From NCBI GenBank assembly GCA_028527945.1, contig JAQQAK010000156.1, positions 1 through 9,613 on the forward strand: a stretch of DNA of 9,613 nt, read 5' to 3'. Position 1 is the first letter of the stretch. Each line of letters begins with the position of its first letter. A program made the position numbers and the translations under genes. The DNA is from Spirochaetaceae bacterium. Lineage in GTDB: Bacteria; Spirochaetota; Spirochaetia; UBA9216. Shown here piece after piece: positions 1 through 6,997 of the stretch. Under the pieces are notes generated by a model. It ran no database searches, had not been told where the DNA came from, and was given only the letters and a program-made list of their open reading frames with translations.

Positions 1-661
1 TTGATGGAAAAGATTCTGATAAAATTCCAATATCAATATCACCTACGCAAAACCCAATTGTTTCATCATTAATACAAACAGGTAAAACAATTCGAAGAAA
101 AAGTCTGTCATTATTATTTTGATTAACCAATATTGGAATAACTGTTAAATCAAATTGTTTTGAAGCAAGAGCTCGTTCCAATAAAGTATTTATATTCTTT
201 TGATGATGTGGATTTATATCAACATAAAAGTTCTGATTCTGACGACGAGAAATGCAGAACACTTCCTCTGCTTCTAAATCAAAAATATGTATTTTTATTA
301 TATCAGGATAATCCTGAAATGCTCTGTTTATAACCTTTGTATACCGTTCAATAGCTCTATCTTTATCAAGCCATCCGTCAGAGTGTTCTCCCATCTCAAG
401 GATTTCTAATACTGCAGGAAGCTTTCCTACAAGTTTTACCAATTCAGTATATGTATTTATTCTGTTTATTACAGGATTTATTTCAGACTTAAGAAGTACT
501 ATATCATAGTCAATCTCCAACTGACTGATAAGTGATTTTACATTATTAAAATTATGAAGAGACAATGCAATGATTGGAATAATACTCAAAAAAAGTAAAA
601 GCAGAAAGATTACTGTTTTATGCGACAATCCTTTTACCGGAAACCTTACTCTTTTACCCAT
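1..661 (-). CDS. Membrane-anchored sensor protein, N-terminal part (truncated by window edge); paralogue of the adjacent diguanylate cyclase
   Basis: I translated the minus strand from the ATG at 661-659. The frame stays open for 220 codons to the left edge with no stop, so this is the 5' part of a longer gene. Residues 1-12 are basic, about 14-36 form one membrane helix, and the rest looks like a periplasmic ligand-binding (Cache-like) domain. It aligns end to end with residues 1-229 of the GGDEF protein encoded at 952-3021. Shared blocks include INTYTELVKLVGKLPAV versus IDTYSELVKFVSQLPAV, YPDIIKIHI versus YPDIINIHI, and GDIDIGILSESFPS versus SDIDIGILSLSFPS. By analogy it probably continues into a second membrane helix and a signalling output (GGDEF, HD-GYP, kinase or methyl-accepting), but that part is not visible. 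Only a weak AGGG lies upstream of the start. The sensed ligand cannot be told from sequence. Confidence 0.85.
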   Translation of the reverse strand, partial: MGKRVRFPVKGLSHKTVIFLLLLFLSIIPIIALSLHNFNNVKSLISQLEIDYDIVLLKSEINPVINRINTYTELVKLVGKLPAVLEILEMGEHSDGWLDKDRAIERYTKVINRAFQDYPDIIKIHIFDLEAEEVFCISRRQNQNFYVDINPHHQKNINTLLERALASKQFDLTVIPILVNQNNNDRLFLRIVLPVCINDETIGFCVGDIDIGILSESFPS

Positions 662-690
662 ATCAAACCAACCCTAACTTTTAAAACTTA

Positions 691-718
691 TTTATATTAA
701 ACTGTCATAAAAACTCAA
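691..718 (-). promoter_or_regulatory. Candidate sigma-70-type promoter for the truncated sensor gene
   Basis: On the minus strand TTGAGT (718-713) and TATAAA (696-691) are separated by 16 bp. The start codon lies about 30 bp downstream. The 290-bp gap between this gene and the upstream GGDEF gene also suggests that it has its own promoter. The surroundings are very AT-rich, so chance matches are likely. Confidence 0.35.
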
Positions 719-879
719 TTAGTTTTTAAAACAGCGTTAAAACAGAATTATAAACATAGCAGGTAAAAAACTTTATTTCTGATACTAAAATTGTCGCCAA
801 AATAATGCAATATATTTAATTTTGATTGTAAATTTATGATTTATTATATAATTGTAATCAGCAAGGACGCCAGAAAGCT

Positions 880-898
880 AAAAAACTAGTTATTTTTT
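880..898. terminator. AT-rich palindrome downstream of the GGDEF gene, possible weak terminator
   Basis: A-tract, the palindrome AACTAGTT, then a T-tract (A6-CTAGTTA-T6) lie about 55 bp beyond the stop of the minus-strand GGDEF gene. The structure is symmetrical, so it could act in either direction, but it has almost no GC stem and no loop. It is the best terminator-like candidate I can see in the 662-951 gap, and it is weak. The rest of that gap shows no gene. Confidence 0.2.
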
Positions 899-951
899 AT
901 GTTGGTTAGTTAAGAATAGGCTAAAAAACAGAAAAAAATAGCTGTATGATT

Positions 952-3021
952 TCAAGAATACAGAACAACGCAATTGCGTCCTTGATCCTTAGCGGTATAA
1001 AGAGCATGATCAGCGTTCTTAAGAGCTGATTCTACATCATCTGTCATAATATTAACCTCAGCTACACCAATACTGACACTGAGCTGCAAATCGACGATAG
1101 TCCCTTCATCTTCAAGTTGTGAATCATGGAACGTAGTACGGATACGCTCCGCGACCTTTAGAACTATTGAAGTATCCAAATCAACAAGGACTGAAGCAAA
1201 TTCTTCACCACCAATTCGAGCAAAAATATCAGCGCCTCTCAAACTGGCCACACAGATATCAGAAAAGCATTTAAGGACCTTGTCTCCAAAGGCATGACCT
1301 AAGCTATCATTTATTGATTTGAAGAAATCCAGATCAAACATAAGAAAATGCACAGATTTGCGATATCTACGACATTTTTTAATTTCCTGACCTGCCAAAA
1401 TCATAAAGTTACGCCTATTATTAACCCCTGTCAGAGGGTCTGTTTCTGCCATCTTGGTTAAAGTCTCTTCACGACGCTTTCGAGCCGAGATATCAATCGC
1501 AGAACCAACAACTCGCCACGCACCATCTCTATAAATAGAACCTACGCGGAGTTCTATAGGGAAAATATTACCGTCCTTATTTAGTGCATTCATCTCAAAA
1601 GTATTATCAAGTAAAAGATCTCCACCTTCTTTAAAAAAAGCAGAAAACTTTTCTTTCACAATAGAACAGTCCTTTTTGGGAATAACAGTTTCATAAATAG
1701 ATTTGTTTTTAATCTCAGCTCTTGAATAACCAAACATACGTTCTGCTGCAGGATTAAAATAGACAAACCTGGCCTGATTATCTACAAGAAAAATTGCGCT
1801 TTGTACAGCATTTGCCATAGTATGCAGCAACCATTCACTTTTTCGTAAAGACTCATTGGCTGCCTTATTCTTATCCTCAAGCCGTTTGTGTTCTTCACCC
1901 AAAGCCTGCATTTGAGCCATAAAATGGTTTAACTCAGCAACATTACTGCCGTTGTAAACAGGTATATCTTCATGTAAAATAATTTTCCCCAGAGACTCCA
2001 GTAAAGCAAGAAAAAAACGCCTCATCTGTGTTGCAAACGCAAAGATTAAAATAAAACTCAGACCTCCAAGGACTGAAGAAACAACAATCAAACGTGTAAA
2101 AATTTGTTCTGTTGAATGATGAACAAACTCATAACGGATATCCATACCAGCCCACAAAACAAGACCGCCTTCTTCACTAGAATACAGAGGACTCCAGGCT
2201 ATCTTCAGCGAATCTCCGCAAACCCCAGATTCTCCAGTTTGAAAGAGCTTTTCAAGCCCTGGAAAAAGTTCAAAAGCAGAGTCTGCCGCAGGATTTGGAG
2301 TAAGAAAACTTCCATCACTGAAAACCCATTTTACAGATGGAAATGATAGAGAAAGGATTCCGATATCAATATCACTGATATAATAACCTATTTTTTCACC
2401 GTCGAATATAATTGGGATTGCCATCCTCAATAAGAGAGAATGATTAACTCCGTAATACCCCTCAACACTCTCTTTGATATAAGGAATAATAAGTAGATCA
2501 TCATTTACCATACTAATGATTTTCAATGTTAGTTCTTTGTTATAAGGTAGCTCTGTACTTTCTGAATTAATACTAAAGTTTTGATCAGCCTGCCTGCTGA
2601 TGCTGAGTAATTCTTCGCCAGCGGCATCGTGAATATGTATATTAATAATATCCGGATATTTTTTAAATGCTCTGGTAATTACACCTTTATAACGCTTAAA
2701 AGCCACATCCCTCTCAACGCTACCAGCTCGCTCCTGTCCTCTATCAAGAATTTCTGCAACAGCAGGAAGTTGTGAAACAAATTTTACTAATTCAGAATAG
2801 GTATCAATACGGCTTTCTAATGGAGAGGTCTGAAGCTGAAGAAGAACAGAATCATATTCAGTCTCAAGCTCTAACAAATGCTTTTTGATGCTATTAACAT
2901 CAAGAAAGGCCTGAAAAATAAGAGGGAATATTCCTATAAGGAGAAAAAATAAGAAGAGATATACATTTAAAGACAAACCTTTATAAGGCCCTTTAAACTT
3001 CTTTTTAGGGTCATTAGACAT
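952..3021 (-). CDS. Diguanylate cyclase with periplasmic sensor, PAS and GGDEF domains
   Basis: This 689-residue inner-membrane protein is predicted to make cyclic-di-GMP from two GTP. Domains in order: basic N-terminus; membrane helix about 18-40; periplasmic Cache-like sensor about 41-308; membrane helix about 309-331; charged, probably helical linker about 340-395; PAS about 396-512 (FVYFNPAAERMFGYSRAEI is typical); GGDEF about 520-689. The GGDEF domain has DPLTGVNNRR (528-537), metal-site aspartate in FDLDFF (D563), and GGEEF at 604-608. RGAD at 595-598 lies exactly five residues before GGEEF, which is a complete RxxD product-inhibition site. The enzyme therefore looks active and feedback-inhibited. 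Start ATG at 3021 has AGGGCGG about 10-16 nt upstream. The gene is divergent from the HD-GYP gene and followed by a paralogue of its own sensor domain. The ligand is unknown. Confidence 0.95.
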   Translation of the reverse strand: MSNDPKKKFKGPYKGLSLNVYLFLFFLLIGIFPLIFQAFLDVNSIKKHLLELETEYDSVLLQLQTSPLESRIDTYSELVKFVSQLPAVAEILDRGQERAGSVERDVAFKRYKGVITRAFKKYPDIINIHIHDAAGEELLSISRQADQNFSINSESTELPYNKELTLKIISMVNDDLLIIPYIKESVEGYYGVNHSLLLRMAIPIIFDGEKIGYYISDIDIGILSLSFPSVKWVFSDGSFLTPNPAADSAFELFPGLEKLFQTGESGVCGDSLKIAWSPLYSSEEGGLVLWAGMDIRYEFVHHSTEQIFTRLIVVSSVLGGLSFILIFAFATQMRRFFLALLESLGKIILHEDIPVYNGSNVAELNHFMAQMQALGEEHKRLEDKNKAANESLRKSEWLLHTMANAVQSAIFLVDNQARFVYFNPAAERMFGYSRAEIKNKSIYETVIPKKDCSIVKEKFSAFFKEGGDLLLDNTFEMNALNKDGNIFPIELRVGSIYRDGAWRVVGSAIDISARKRREETLTKMAETDPLTGVNNRRNFMILAGQEIKKCRRYRKSVHFLMFDLDFFKSINDSLGHAFGDKVLKCFSDICVASLRGADIFARIGGEEFASVLVDLDTSIVLKVAERIRTTFHDSQLEDEGTIVDLQLSVSIGVAEVNIMTDDVESALKNADHALYTAKDQGRNCVVLYS

Positions 3022-3064
3022 AATTATAAATCCGCCCTATTTCAACTTATTAAGATACAATATT

Positions 3065-3093
3065 AATATATAATATAAAAAAGGGTATGATAA
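3065..3093 (-). promoter_or_regulatory. Candidate promoter for the diguanylate cyclase gene
   Basis: Minus-strand TTATCA (3093-3088) and TATATT (3070-3065) are spaced by 17 bp. The start codon is about 43 bp downstream. A G-rich tract (complement of 3098-3108) lies 4 bp upstream of the -35 element. The match is moderate and the region is AT-rich. Confidence 0.35.
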
Positions 3094-3135
3094 GTAACCC
3101 CTCCCCCCAAAAAACTTAATCTAAAACATTAATTT

Positions 3136-3164
3136 TTTATAGGCTATTGCTTTACACGTAATAT
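3136..3164 (+). promoter_or_regulatory. Candidate promoter for the HD-GYP receptor gene
   Basis: TTTATA (3136-3141) and TAATAT (3159-3164) have 17-bp spacing, 25 bp before the ATG at 3190. Each hexamer matches four of six consensus bases. No Shine-Dalgarno sequence is visible between this element and the start codon, so initiation of this gene may depend on another feature. Confidence 0.3.
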
Positions 3165-3189
3165 TTTTATTACACTAACGACAACAAAT

Positions 3190-5112
3190 ATGAACAAGTT
3201 TTCTGTTTTTTCTGGAATAACAATAATTCTCTTTTGTGTTATTTCCATAAATACGGCATTTGCCAATGAAAAAATAGAAAATATTCCATATATACAAAAT
3301 GGAATACTTGATTTACGAAACTGGGATTTTAATACTTCAAAATCAGTAAACCTCAAAGGCGAATGGGCTTTCAGCTGGAACAAATACGAAGATCCATTAA
3401 TATTTCCTTCAGAAAATGGATCCTCAAAAACAACTAAAATTCCAGGTTATTGGAATAGTTATATAGTTGATGGTAAACGTGTGGGAGCAACAGGCCATGC
3501 CACTTATGGATTAGTAATTCTTCTACCAGAAAACTATAAAGCATTATCAATTAGCCTTAAAAATATTCAAACGGCCTGGGTATTATACGTTAATGGCAAA
3601 CGAGTTGACTCTCTTGGAAAAATCGGGACCTCAAAAGATGATTCAAGCCCACATGAAGCTGTAAGAATCATAAACTTACCTCCGGACAAAAGTCTTGTAA
3701 GATTAACTATTCATACATCAAATTACCACCATCGCGATGGAGGAATGTGGGAAACATCTAAAATAGGAATAGAAGAAAATATTAGAACCAATTATGAATT
3801 ATCTATTCTTATAGACATTTTTTTATTCGCCTTTATTTTGGCGATGGGAATATTTTACTTAATAATGTTCTTTACCAGAAAAAAAGATCTTACTTCACTT
3901 TTTTTTGCTTTATTTTGTATATTCATTGCTTTAAGAGCAGTCACAGTCAGCAACATAAACCATGAATCGTTTATGCCCTTTTTAAAGTGGCCTATTTTAA
4001 AAAAGATTGAATACTTTTCATTCTATGCGGCTCTGCCCTGCTTTCTCACATATTTGTACACAGTATTCCCAAGAGAATTCTCCAGGCCCATACTCAGAGC
4101 TTTTTTAATTGCATGCGGAATACCAGCCCTGATTGTTATAGTAACACCACCTATTATTTTTGAATATACATTACAGGCTGTACAGATTTTTACAGTTATA
4201 GGGGGAGTATATTCTACAATAGTTCTTATAAAAGCGGTAAGGCTTCGAAGAAGTGGAGCAATTATCCTTCTGTGCGGTTTTTTGATCCTTTTCATTTTAG
4301 TAATCAATGATGTCCTTTATGCAAACCAGATAATTCATACAGGCCATATTTTACCATGGGGACAAATTGTTTTCTTAATGTCACAGGCTTATATGATAAG
4401 CCACATGTCTGGAGAGATGTTTCATATTATAGAGATTCAAAATATTCAATTAAAGAAGAACTCTGAAATAATAGCGGAATCTAGACTAGGCATAATCCTT
4501 GGACTTGCCAAACTTGCTGAATCACGAGACGAAGATACCGGCACACATTTAGAAAGAATTCGCGAATACTGTAGGCTTCTGGCAACACATCTTGCAGAGC
4601 TTGATGAATACCGCAATTATATAACCAATGAATATATCATGGATCTTTTCGACTCTTCTGTCCTTCACGATATTGGAAAAGTAGGAATTCCTGATTCTGT
4701 TCTTTTAAAGCCAGGGCAGCTTACCCCCGAAGAATATCAGATAATAAAAAAACATACTCTTTTAGGCGGGAATGTTATTCGTAACGTAGAAGAAACAATG
4801 AGTGAGCAGTCATTTCTCACTCTGGGAAAAGAAATTGCCTATAGCCATCATGAAAAATGGGACGGTAGCGGATACCCTCAAGGGTTAAAGGGAGAACAAA
4901 TTCCTCTTTCCGCAAGAATAGTTGCATTAGCAGATGTTTATGACGCTTTAACTTCAAAAAGGCCATATAAAAAAGCTTTCAGTCATGAAAAAGCAGTCTT
5001 AATAATTACAGAAGGTAGTGGTGTCCACTTTGATCCTACTATAGTTTCGACCTTTAAAAATATTGAAAGCGAATTCAAAAAAATAAAAGACGCCTGGCAA
5101 GAAACATCATAA
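3190..5112 (+). CDS. Seven-helix (7TMR-DISM-type) receptor with HD-GYP c-di-GMP phosphodiesterase domain
   Basis: This 640-residue receptor is predicted to hydrolyse cyclic-di-GMP in response to an external signal. Residues 1-25 form a signal peptide ending in AFA. Residues about 27-195 form a beta-rich domain of the jelly-roll kind found in front of 7TMR-DISM modules. Seven hydrophobic helices follow at about 204-228, 233-254, 273-293, 301-322, 328-349, 355-376 and 385-405. A short helical linker leads to an HD-GYP domain at about 432-640. All its hallmark residues are present: RDEDTGTH (H453), the HD pair H493-D494 followed by IGK, H522, the pair H553-H554, GYP at 561-563, and ADVYDALTS (D582). 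The enzyme is therefore expected to be active. The DISM architecture is assigned by layout and remembered family features; the jelly-roll ligand, possibly a carbohydrate, is inference. The gene is divergent from the diguanylate cyclase gene and converges on the ribosomal-protein operon. Confidence 0.93.
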   Translation: MNKFSVFSGITIILFCVISINTAFANEKIENIPYIQNGILDLRNWDFNTSKSVNLKGEWAFSWNKYEDPLIFPSENGSSKTTKIPGYWNSYIVDGKRVGATGHATYGLVILLPENYKALSISLKNIQTAWVLYVNGKRVDSLGKIGTSKDDSSPHEAVRIINLPPDKSLVRLTIHTSNYHHRDGGMWETSKIGIEENIRTNYELSILIDIFLFAFILAMGIFYLIMFFTRKKDLTSLFFALFCIFIALRAVTVSNINHESFMPFLKWPILKKIEYFSFYAALPCFLTYLYTVFPREFSRPILRAFLIACGIPALIVIVTPPIIFEYTLQAVQIFTVIGGVYSTIVLIKAVRLRRSGAIILLCGFLILFILVINDVLYANQIIHTGHILPWGQIVFLMSQAYMISHMSGEMFHIIEIQNIQLKKNSEIIAESRLGIILGLAKLAESRDEDTGTHLERIREYCRLLATHLAELDEYRNYITNEYIMDLFDSSVLHDIGKVGIPDSVLLKPGQLTPEEYQIIKKHTLLGGNVIRNVEETMSEQSFLTLGKEIAYSHHEKWDGSGYPQGLKGEQIPLSARIVALADVYDALTSKRPYKKAFSHEKAVLIITEGSGVHFDPTIVSTFKNIESEFKKIKDAWQETS

Positions 5113-5126
5113 CCCCGCTGACTTGT

Positions 5127-5145
5127 AAAAATAAATTTTTTTTTT
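5127..5145. terminator. A-tract/T-tract element between convergent genes, possible bidirectional terminator
   Basis: Only 31 bp separate the stops of the HD-GYP gene and the acylphosphatase gene. They contain AAAAAT-AAA followed by ten T residues, which could fold as a weak A/T hairpin and gives a U-tract to plus-strand transcripts. There is no GC stem. If termination occurs here it must be weak or need a factor. Confidence 0.25.
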
Positions 5146-5428
5146 AATATTCAATAGAAAATCTTGAGTATGTTCCGGTATAATCTACCTTTGTGTAATT
5201 ACTGTCAGAAATGCGGCAAGTTCTTGGCCCGCCAGATTCAAGCCAATCAAGAAAAGCAGTAATAGCCATAGCTTCTCCCTCACAGCAAATTTCTACAGAA
5301 CCATCAAGCTCGTTTCGAACCCATCCCGTTAAACCAAGGTGAGAAGCTTTCTTTTGGGTTGTATAACGAAAACCAACACCCTGAACCCTTCCGTAAACAT
5401 TTATTCTTATAGCTGATAATTCATTCAT
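5144..5428 (-). CDS. acyP: Acylphosphatase
   Basis: This 94-residue cytoplasmic enzyme is predicted to hydrolyse carboxyl-phosphate bonds of acyl phosphates. The length is normal for the family. The signature GRVQGVGFRY is at residues 13-22, with the phosphate-binding arginine R21. The second motif, GWVRN, supplies catalytic asparagine N39, and LDGSVEICCEGE follows as usual. The start is the ATG at 5428-5426, which overlaps the recX stop by 8 bp (ATGAATGA). GGAG lies 10 nt upstream inside recX, so translation is probably coupled. The gene is the last of the rplM-rpsI-recX-acyP run, and its stop faces the HD-GYP gene 31 bp away. Why an acylphosphatase travels with ribosomal protein genes and recX is not evident; it is probably only co-transcribed. 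Confidence 0.95.
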   Translation of the reverse strand: MNELSAIRINVYGRVQGVGFRYTTQKKASHLGLTGWVRNELDGSVEICCEGEAMAITAFLDWLESGGPRTCRISDSNYTKVDYTGTYSRFSIEY

Positions 5429-6113
5429 ATTCAGTTATCTCCAGATTTTTTTCTTCAGCAAACTCTTCAATTCCATTTATATGACGCTTGATATCAGCAT
5501 AACGGAACCCTCGCCTTATAAGATGATTTAAAACTTTTTTAGGCTCTCTGGATCTTGTTCGTAAATACTTTTCAAGACAACGAGACAACGCTTCTTCTTT
5601 TATATCATCTGTAAAACAATCATCAAGAGTGTTCTCAATTATTGATCGAGAGATTCCCTTTTTATAAAGGCCGGCAGCAAGAGCACTTCGACCTTCAGGA
5701 TGCTTTCTAAGCCTTGATAAAACCCACATCTCAGCAAATCTTTCATCATCAATATACCCGCGCTGCTCCAAAAGAGACACAGCCTCAAGTGAGCATTCTT
5801 TATCATATCCCTTCTTCATTAATTTGGTAACAATCTCTGATGAAGAGTATTCTCTAGCCGCAAGATATTCTACAGCCTTATCTCTTGCTAAAAAAACAGC
5901 AGAACGAGCCTTTATATGAGATATTTCATCTATCGAACAAACAGTTCCTACTTGAAGAGAGATTTCTCTTATAACTTCTGAATGCATAAAAAAAGAGGAG
6001 CCGTCTGAAAGACCAACAGTTGCGGCCCCTCCATATGCTCCTCTCTCAATATGGGTAACTTCGAAATTAACGTTTTGAGAACTGGAATTTTCTCCTTGCG
6101 CCTCTTTGTCCAT
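5421..6113 (-). CDS. recX: Regulatory protein RecX
   Basis: RecX proteins bind RecA filaments and modulate, usually inhibit, recombination and SOS activity. This 230-residue protein has a beta-rich N-terminal extension (about 15-65), as in the longer RecX forms, followed by the helical RecX repeats (about 75-220). The diagnostic segment is GYIDDERFAEMWV at 119-131, followed by a second repeat (ALAAGLYKKGIS) and a third (KKVLNHLIRRGFRYADI). Only one start is possible in the N-terminal part: ATG at 6113-6111. No ATG, GTG or TTG codon follows in frame until residue 43, inside the beta-rich region. That start lies within the 3' end of rpsI, giving a 47-bp overlap. The ribosome site is only a purine run (AGAAAGAAAG), so translation may depend on ribosomes finishing rpsI. 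recA is not in the window. Confidence 0.92.
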   Translation of the reverse strand: MDKEAQGENSSSQNVNFEVTHIERGAYGGAATVGLSDGSSFFMHSEVIREISLQVGTVCSIDEISHIKARSAVFLARDKAVEYLAAREYSSSEIVTKLMKKGYDKECSLEAVSLLEQRGYIDDERFAEMWVLSRLRKHPEGRSALAAGLYKKGISRSIIENTLDDCFTDDIKEEALSRCLEKYLRTRSREPKKVLNHLIRRGFRYADIKRHINGIEEFAEEKNLEITEYE

Positions 6114-6459
6114 ATTTCTTTCTTTCTACCATTCTTGAATCACGGGTTAAGAAGCCGTTAGACTTTAGAGCTGTAGTATTTGAAGCATCATAGTTCTGAA
6201 GAGCTCTAGCTATTGCATGTCTACATGCACCAGCCTGTCCTGTAATTCCGCCGCCTTTAACGTTTATAAGTATATCAAACTTTGCAAGATTGTCAGTAAC
6301 GTCAAGAGGCTGCTTAACAATATAAACATTAGTCGGATTTGGGAAGTATTGTTCAACATCCCTTCCGTTTACTGTAATTTTACCGCTGCCGCTTCTTAGA
6401 TAAACTCTGGCAACAGAGGTTTTTCTTCTTCCTGTTCCTAAAGCAAGATTTTCTGCCAC
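6067..6459 (-). CDS. rpsI: 30S ribosomal protein S9
   Basis: S9 is a small-subunit protein whose C-terminal tail reaches the P-site tRNA. The 130-residue length is normal. Family landmarks are GTGRRKTSVARVYLRSGSG near the N-terminus, VKGGGITGQAGA in the middle and the basic end ERKKYGQRGARRKFQFSKR, with the invariant terminal SKR. The start codon is GTG (6459-6457), supported by AGGAG at 6471-6467 with 7-nt spacing and by the usual first residues MAENLALGTGRRK. It follows rplM by 16 bp, the standard bacterial L13-S9 pair, and surely shares its transcript. The last 47 bp also encode the first residues of RecX in another frame. Confidence 0.98.
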   Translation of the reverse strand: MAENLALGTGRRKTSVARVYLRSGSGKITVNGRDVEQYFPNPTNVYIVKQPLDVTDNLAKFDILINVKGGGITGQAGACRHAIARALQNYDASNTTALKSNGFLTRDSRMVERKKYGQRGARRKFQFSKR

Positions 6460-6475
6460 TATATAACTCCTGACC

Positions 6476-6907
6476 TTATTCTATTACCATTGTCTGAGGC
6501 TTCTGTGCTCCATGTGGATGCTCAGCACCTTCATAAACCTTTAGGTTCCTGAAAAGCTTTCTTCCCATTGGTGTATGAGGAAGCATTCCTCTAACAGCCG
6601 CTTCTATAGGAAAAGTTGGCTTTTTAGCTATCTTTTCATTGAAGTTTTCAACCTTTAAACCACCAGGGTAACCTGTGTGTCTATAATAAAGCTTATCTTT
6701 AGCCTTGTTTCCACTAACTTCAACTTTGCCAGCGTTAATAATAATAACGTAATCGCCCAACTCATGAAATGGGACATATTCAGGTTTATGTTTTCCTCGG
6801 AGAAGTTCAACAGCCTTAACTGCTACATGACCGAGTCTCTTACCTTCAGCGTCTATTATCCACCATTTGCGCTCTACATCCTTAGGGTTAACGTAAATCG
6901 TTTTCAT
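6476..6907 (-). CDS. rplM: 50S ribosomal protein L13
   Basis: L13 is an early-assembling large-subunit protein that binds 23S rRNA. The 143-residue length is typical. Recognisable segments are WWIIDAEGKRLGHVAVKAVELLRGKHKPEY near the N-terminus, DYVIIINAGKVEVSGNK, KLYYRHTGYPGGLK and AVRGMLPHTPMGRKLFRNLKVYEG. The ATG is at 6907-6905, with AAAAGG at 6920-6915 and a 7-nt spacer. It is the first gene of the rplM-rpsI-recX-acyP operon, read from a promoter near 7000-7026. Its leader may fold to hide the ribosome site. In some other bacteria L13 operons are controlled through a leader RNA; whether that applies here is inference. Confidence 0.98.
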   Translation of the reverse strand: MKTIYVNPKDVERKWWIIDAEGKRLGHVAVKAVELLRGKHKPEYVPFHELGDYVIIINAGKVEVSGNKAKDKLYYRHTGYPGGLKVENFNEKIAKKPTFPIEAAVRGMLPHTPMGRKLFRNLKVYEGAEHPHGAQKPQTMVIE

Positions 6908-6914
6908 CTATCTG

Positions 6915-6990
6915 CCTTTTATCATCGTCATAAAATATATCGGAAAGTTTAAAGGAGGTTCCGGCTCCGCTAAATTTTCCGGTAACGGGT
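6915..6990 (-). promoter_or_regulatory. Candidate structured leader (5' UTR) of the rplM operon
   Basis: The transcript from the promoter at 6998-7026 would have a leader of about 90 nt. In it, GTTACCGG (complement of 6986-6979) can pair with CCGGAAC (complement of 6964-6958). This gives a 7-bp stem with one bulged A and a 14-nt loop. Immediately after it comes CCTCCTTT (complement of 6958-6951), which mimics the 3' end of 16S rRNA and is complementary to the rplM Shine-Dalgarno (AAAAGG, complement of 6915-6920). Pairing the two would block initiation. I do not recognise a named leader family. Confidence 0.35.
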
Positions 6991-6997
6991 GAGCAAA

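Noticed and set aside
837..890. Seventeen-codon ATG reading frame between the two sensor genes
   Set aside because: It has no ribosome site and no recognisable motif, and short frames of this size are expected by chance.
919..943. GCTA ... TAGC inverted repeat just beyond the diguanylate cyclase stop, considered as a terminator
   Set aside because: The stem is only about 4-5 bp with a long A-rich interior that cannot pair.
2116..2346. Open frame of 76 codons on the plus strand
   Set aside because: It lies wholly inside the well-supported diguanylate cyclase gene on the other strand and has no family resemblance.
3144..3383. Open frame of 79 codons on the minus strand covering the start of the HD-GYP gene
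   Set aside because: It is antisense to the signal peptide and beta domain of a clear gene and would block the divergent promoter region.
4023..4307. Open frame of 94 codons on the minus strand
   Set aside because: It is antisense to the membrane helices of the HD-GYP receptor; its basic composition is what reversed hydrophobic codons produce.
6677..6952. Open frame of 91 codons on the plus strand across rplM and its leader
   Set aside because: It is antisense to a universally conserved ribosomal protein gene, with no recognisable motif.
6951..6960. AAAGGAGGTT, a strong Shine-Dalgarno-like sequence on the plus strand
   Set aside because: No start codon with a meaningful reading frame follows at the right distance. 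It is better explained as the complement of an anti-SD element in the rplM leader.
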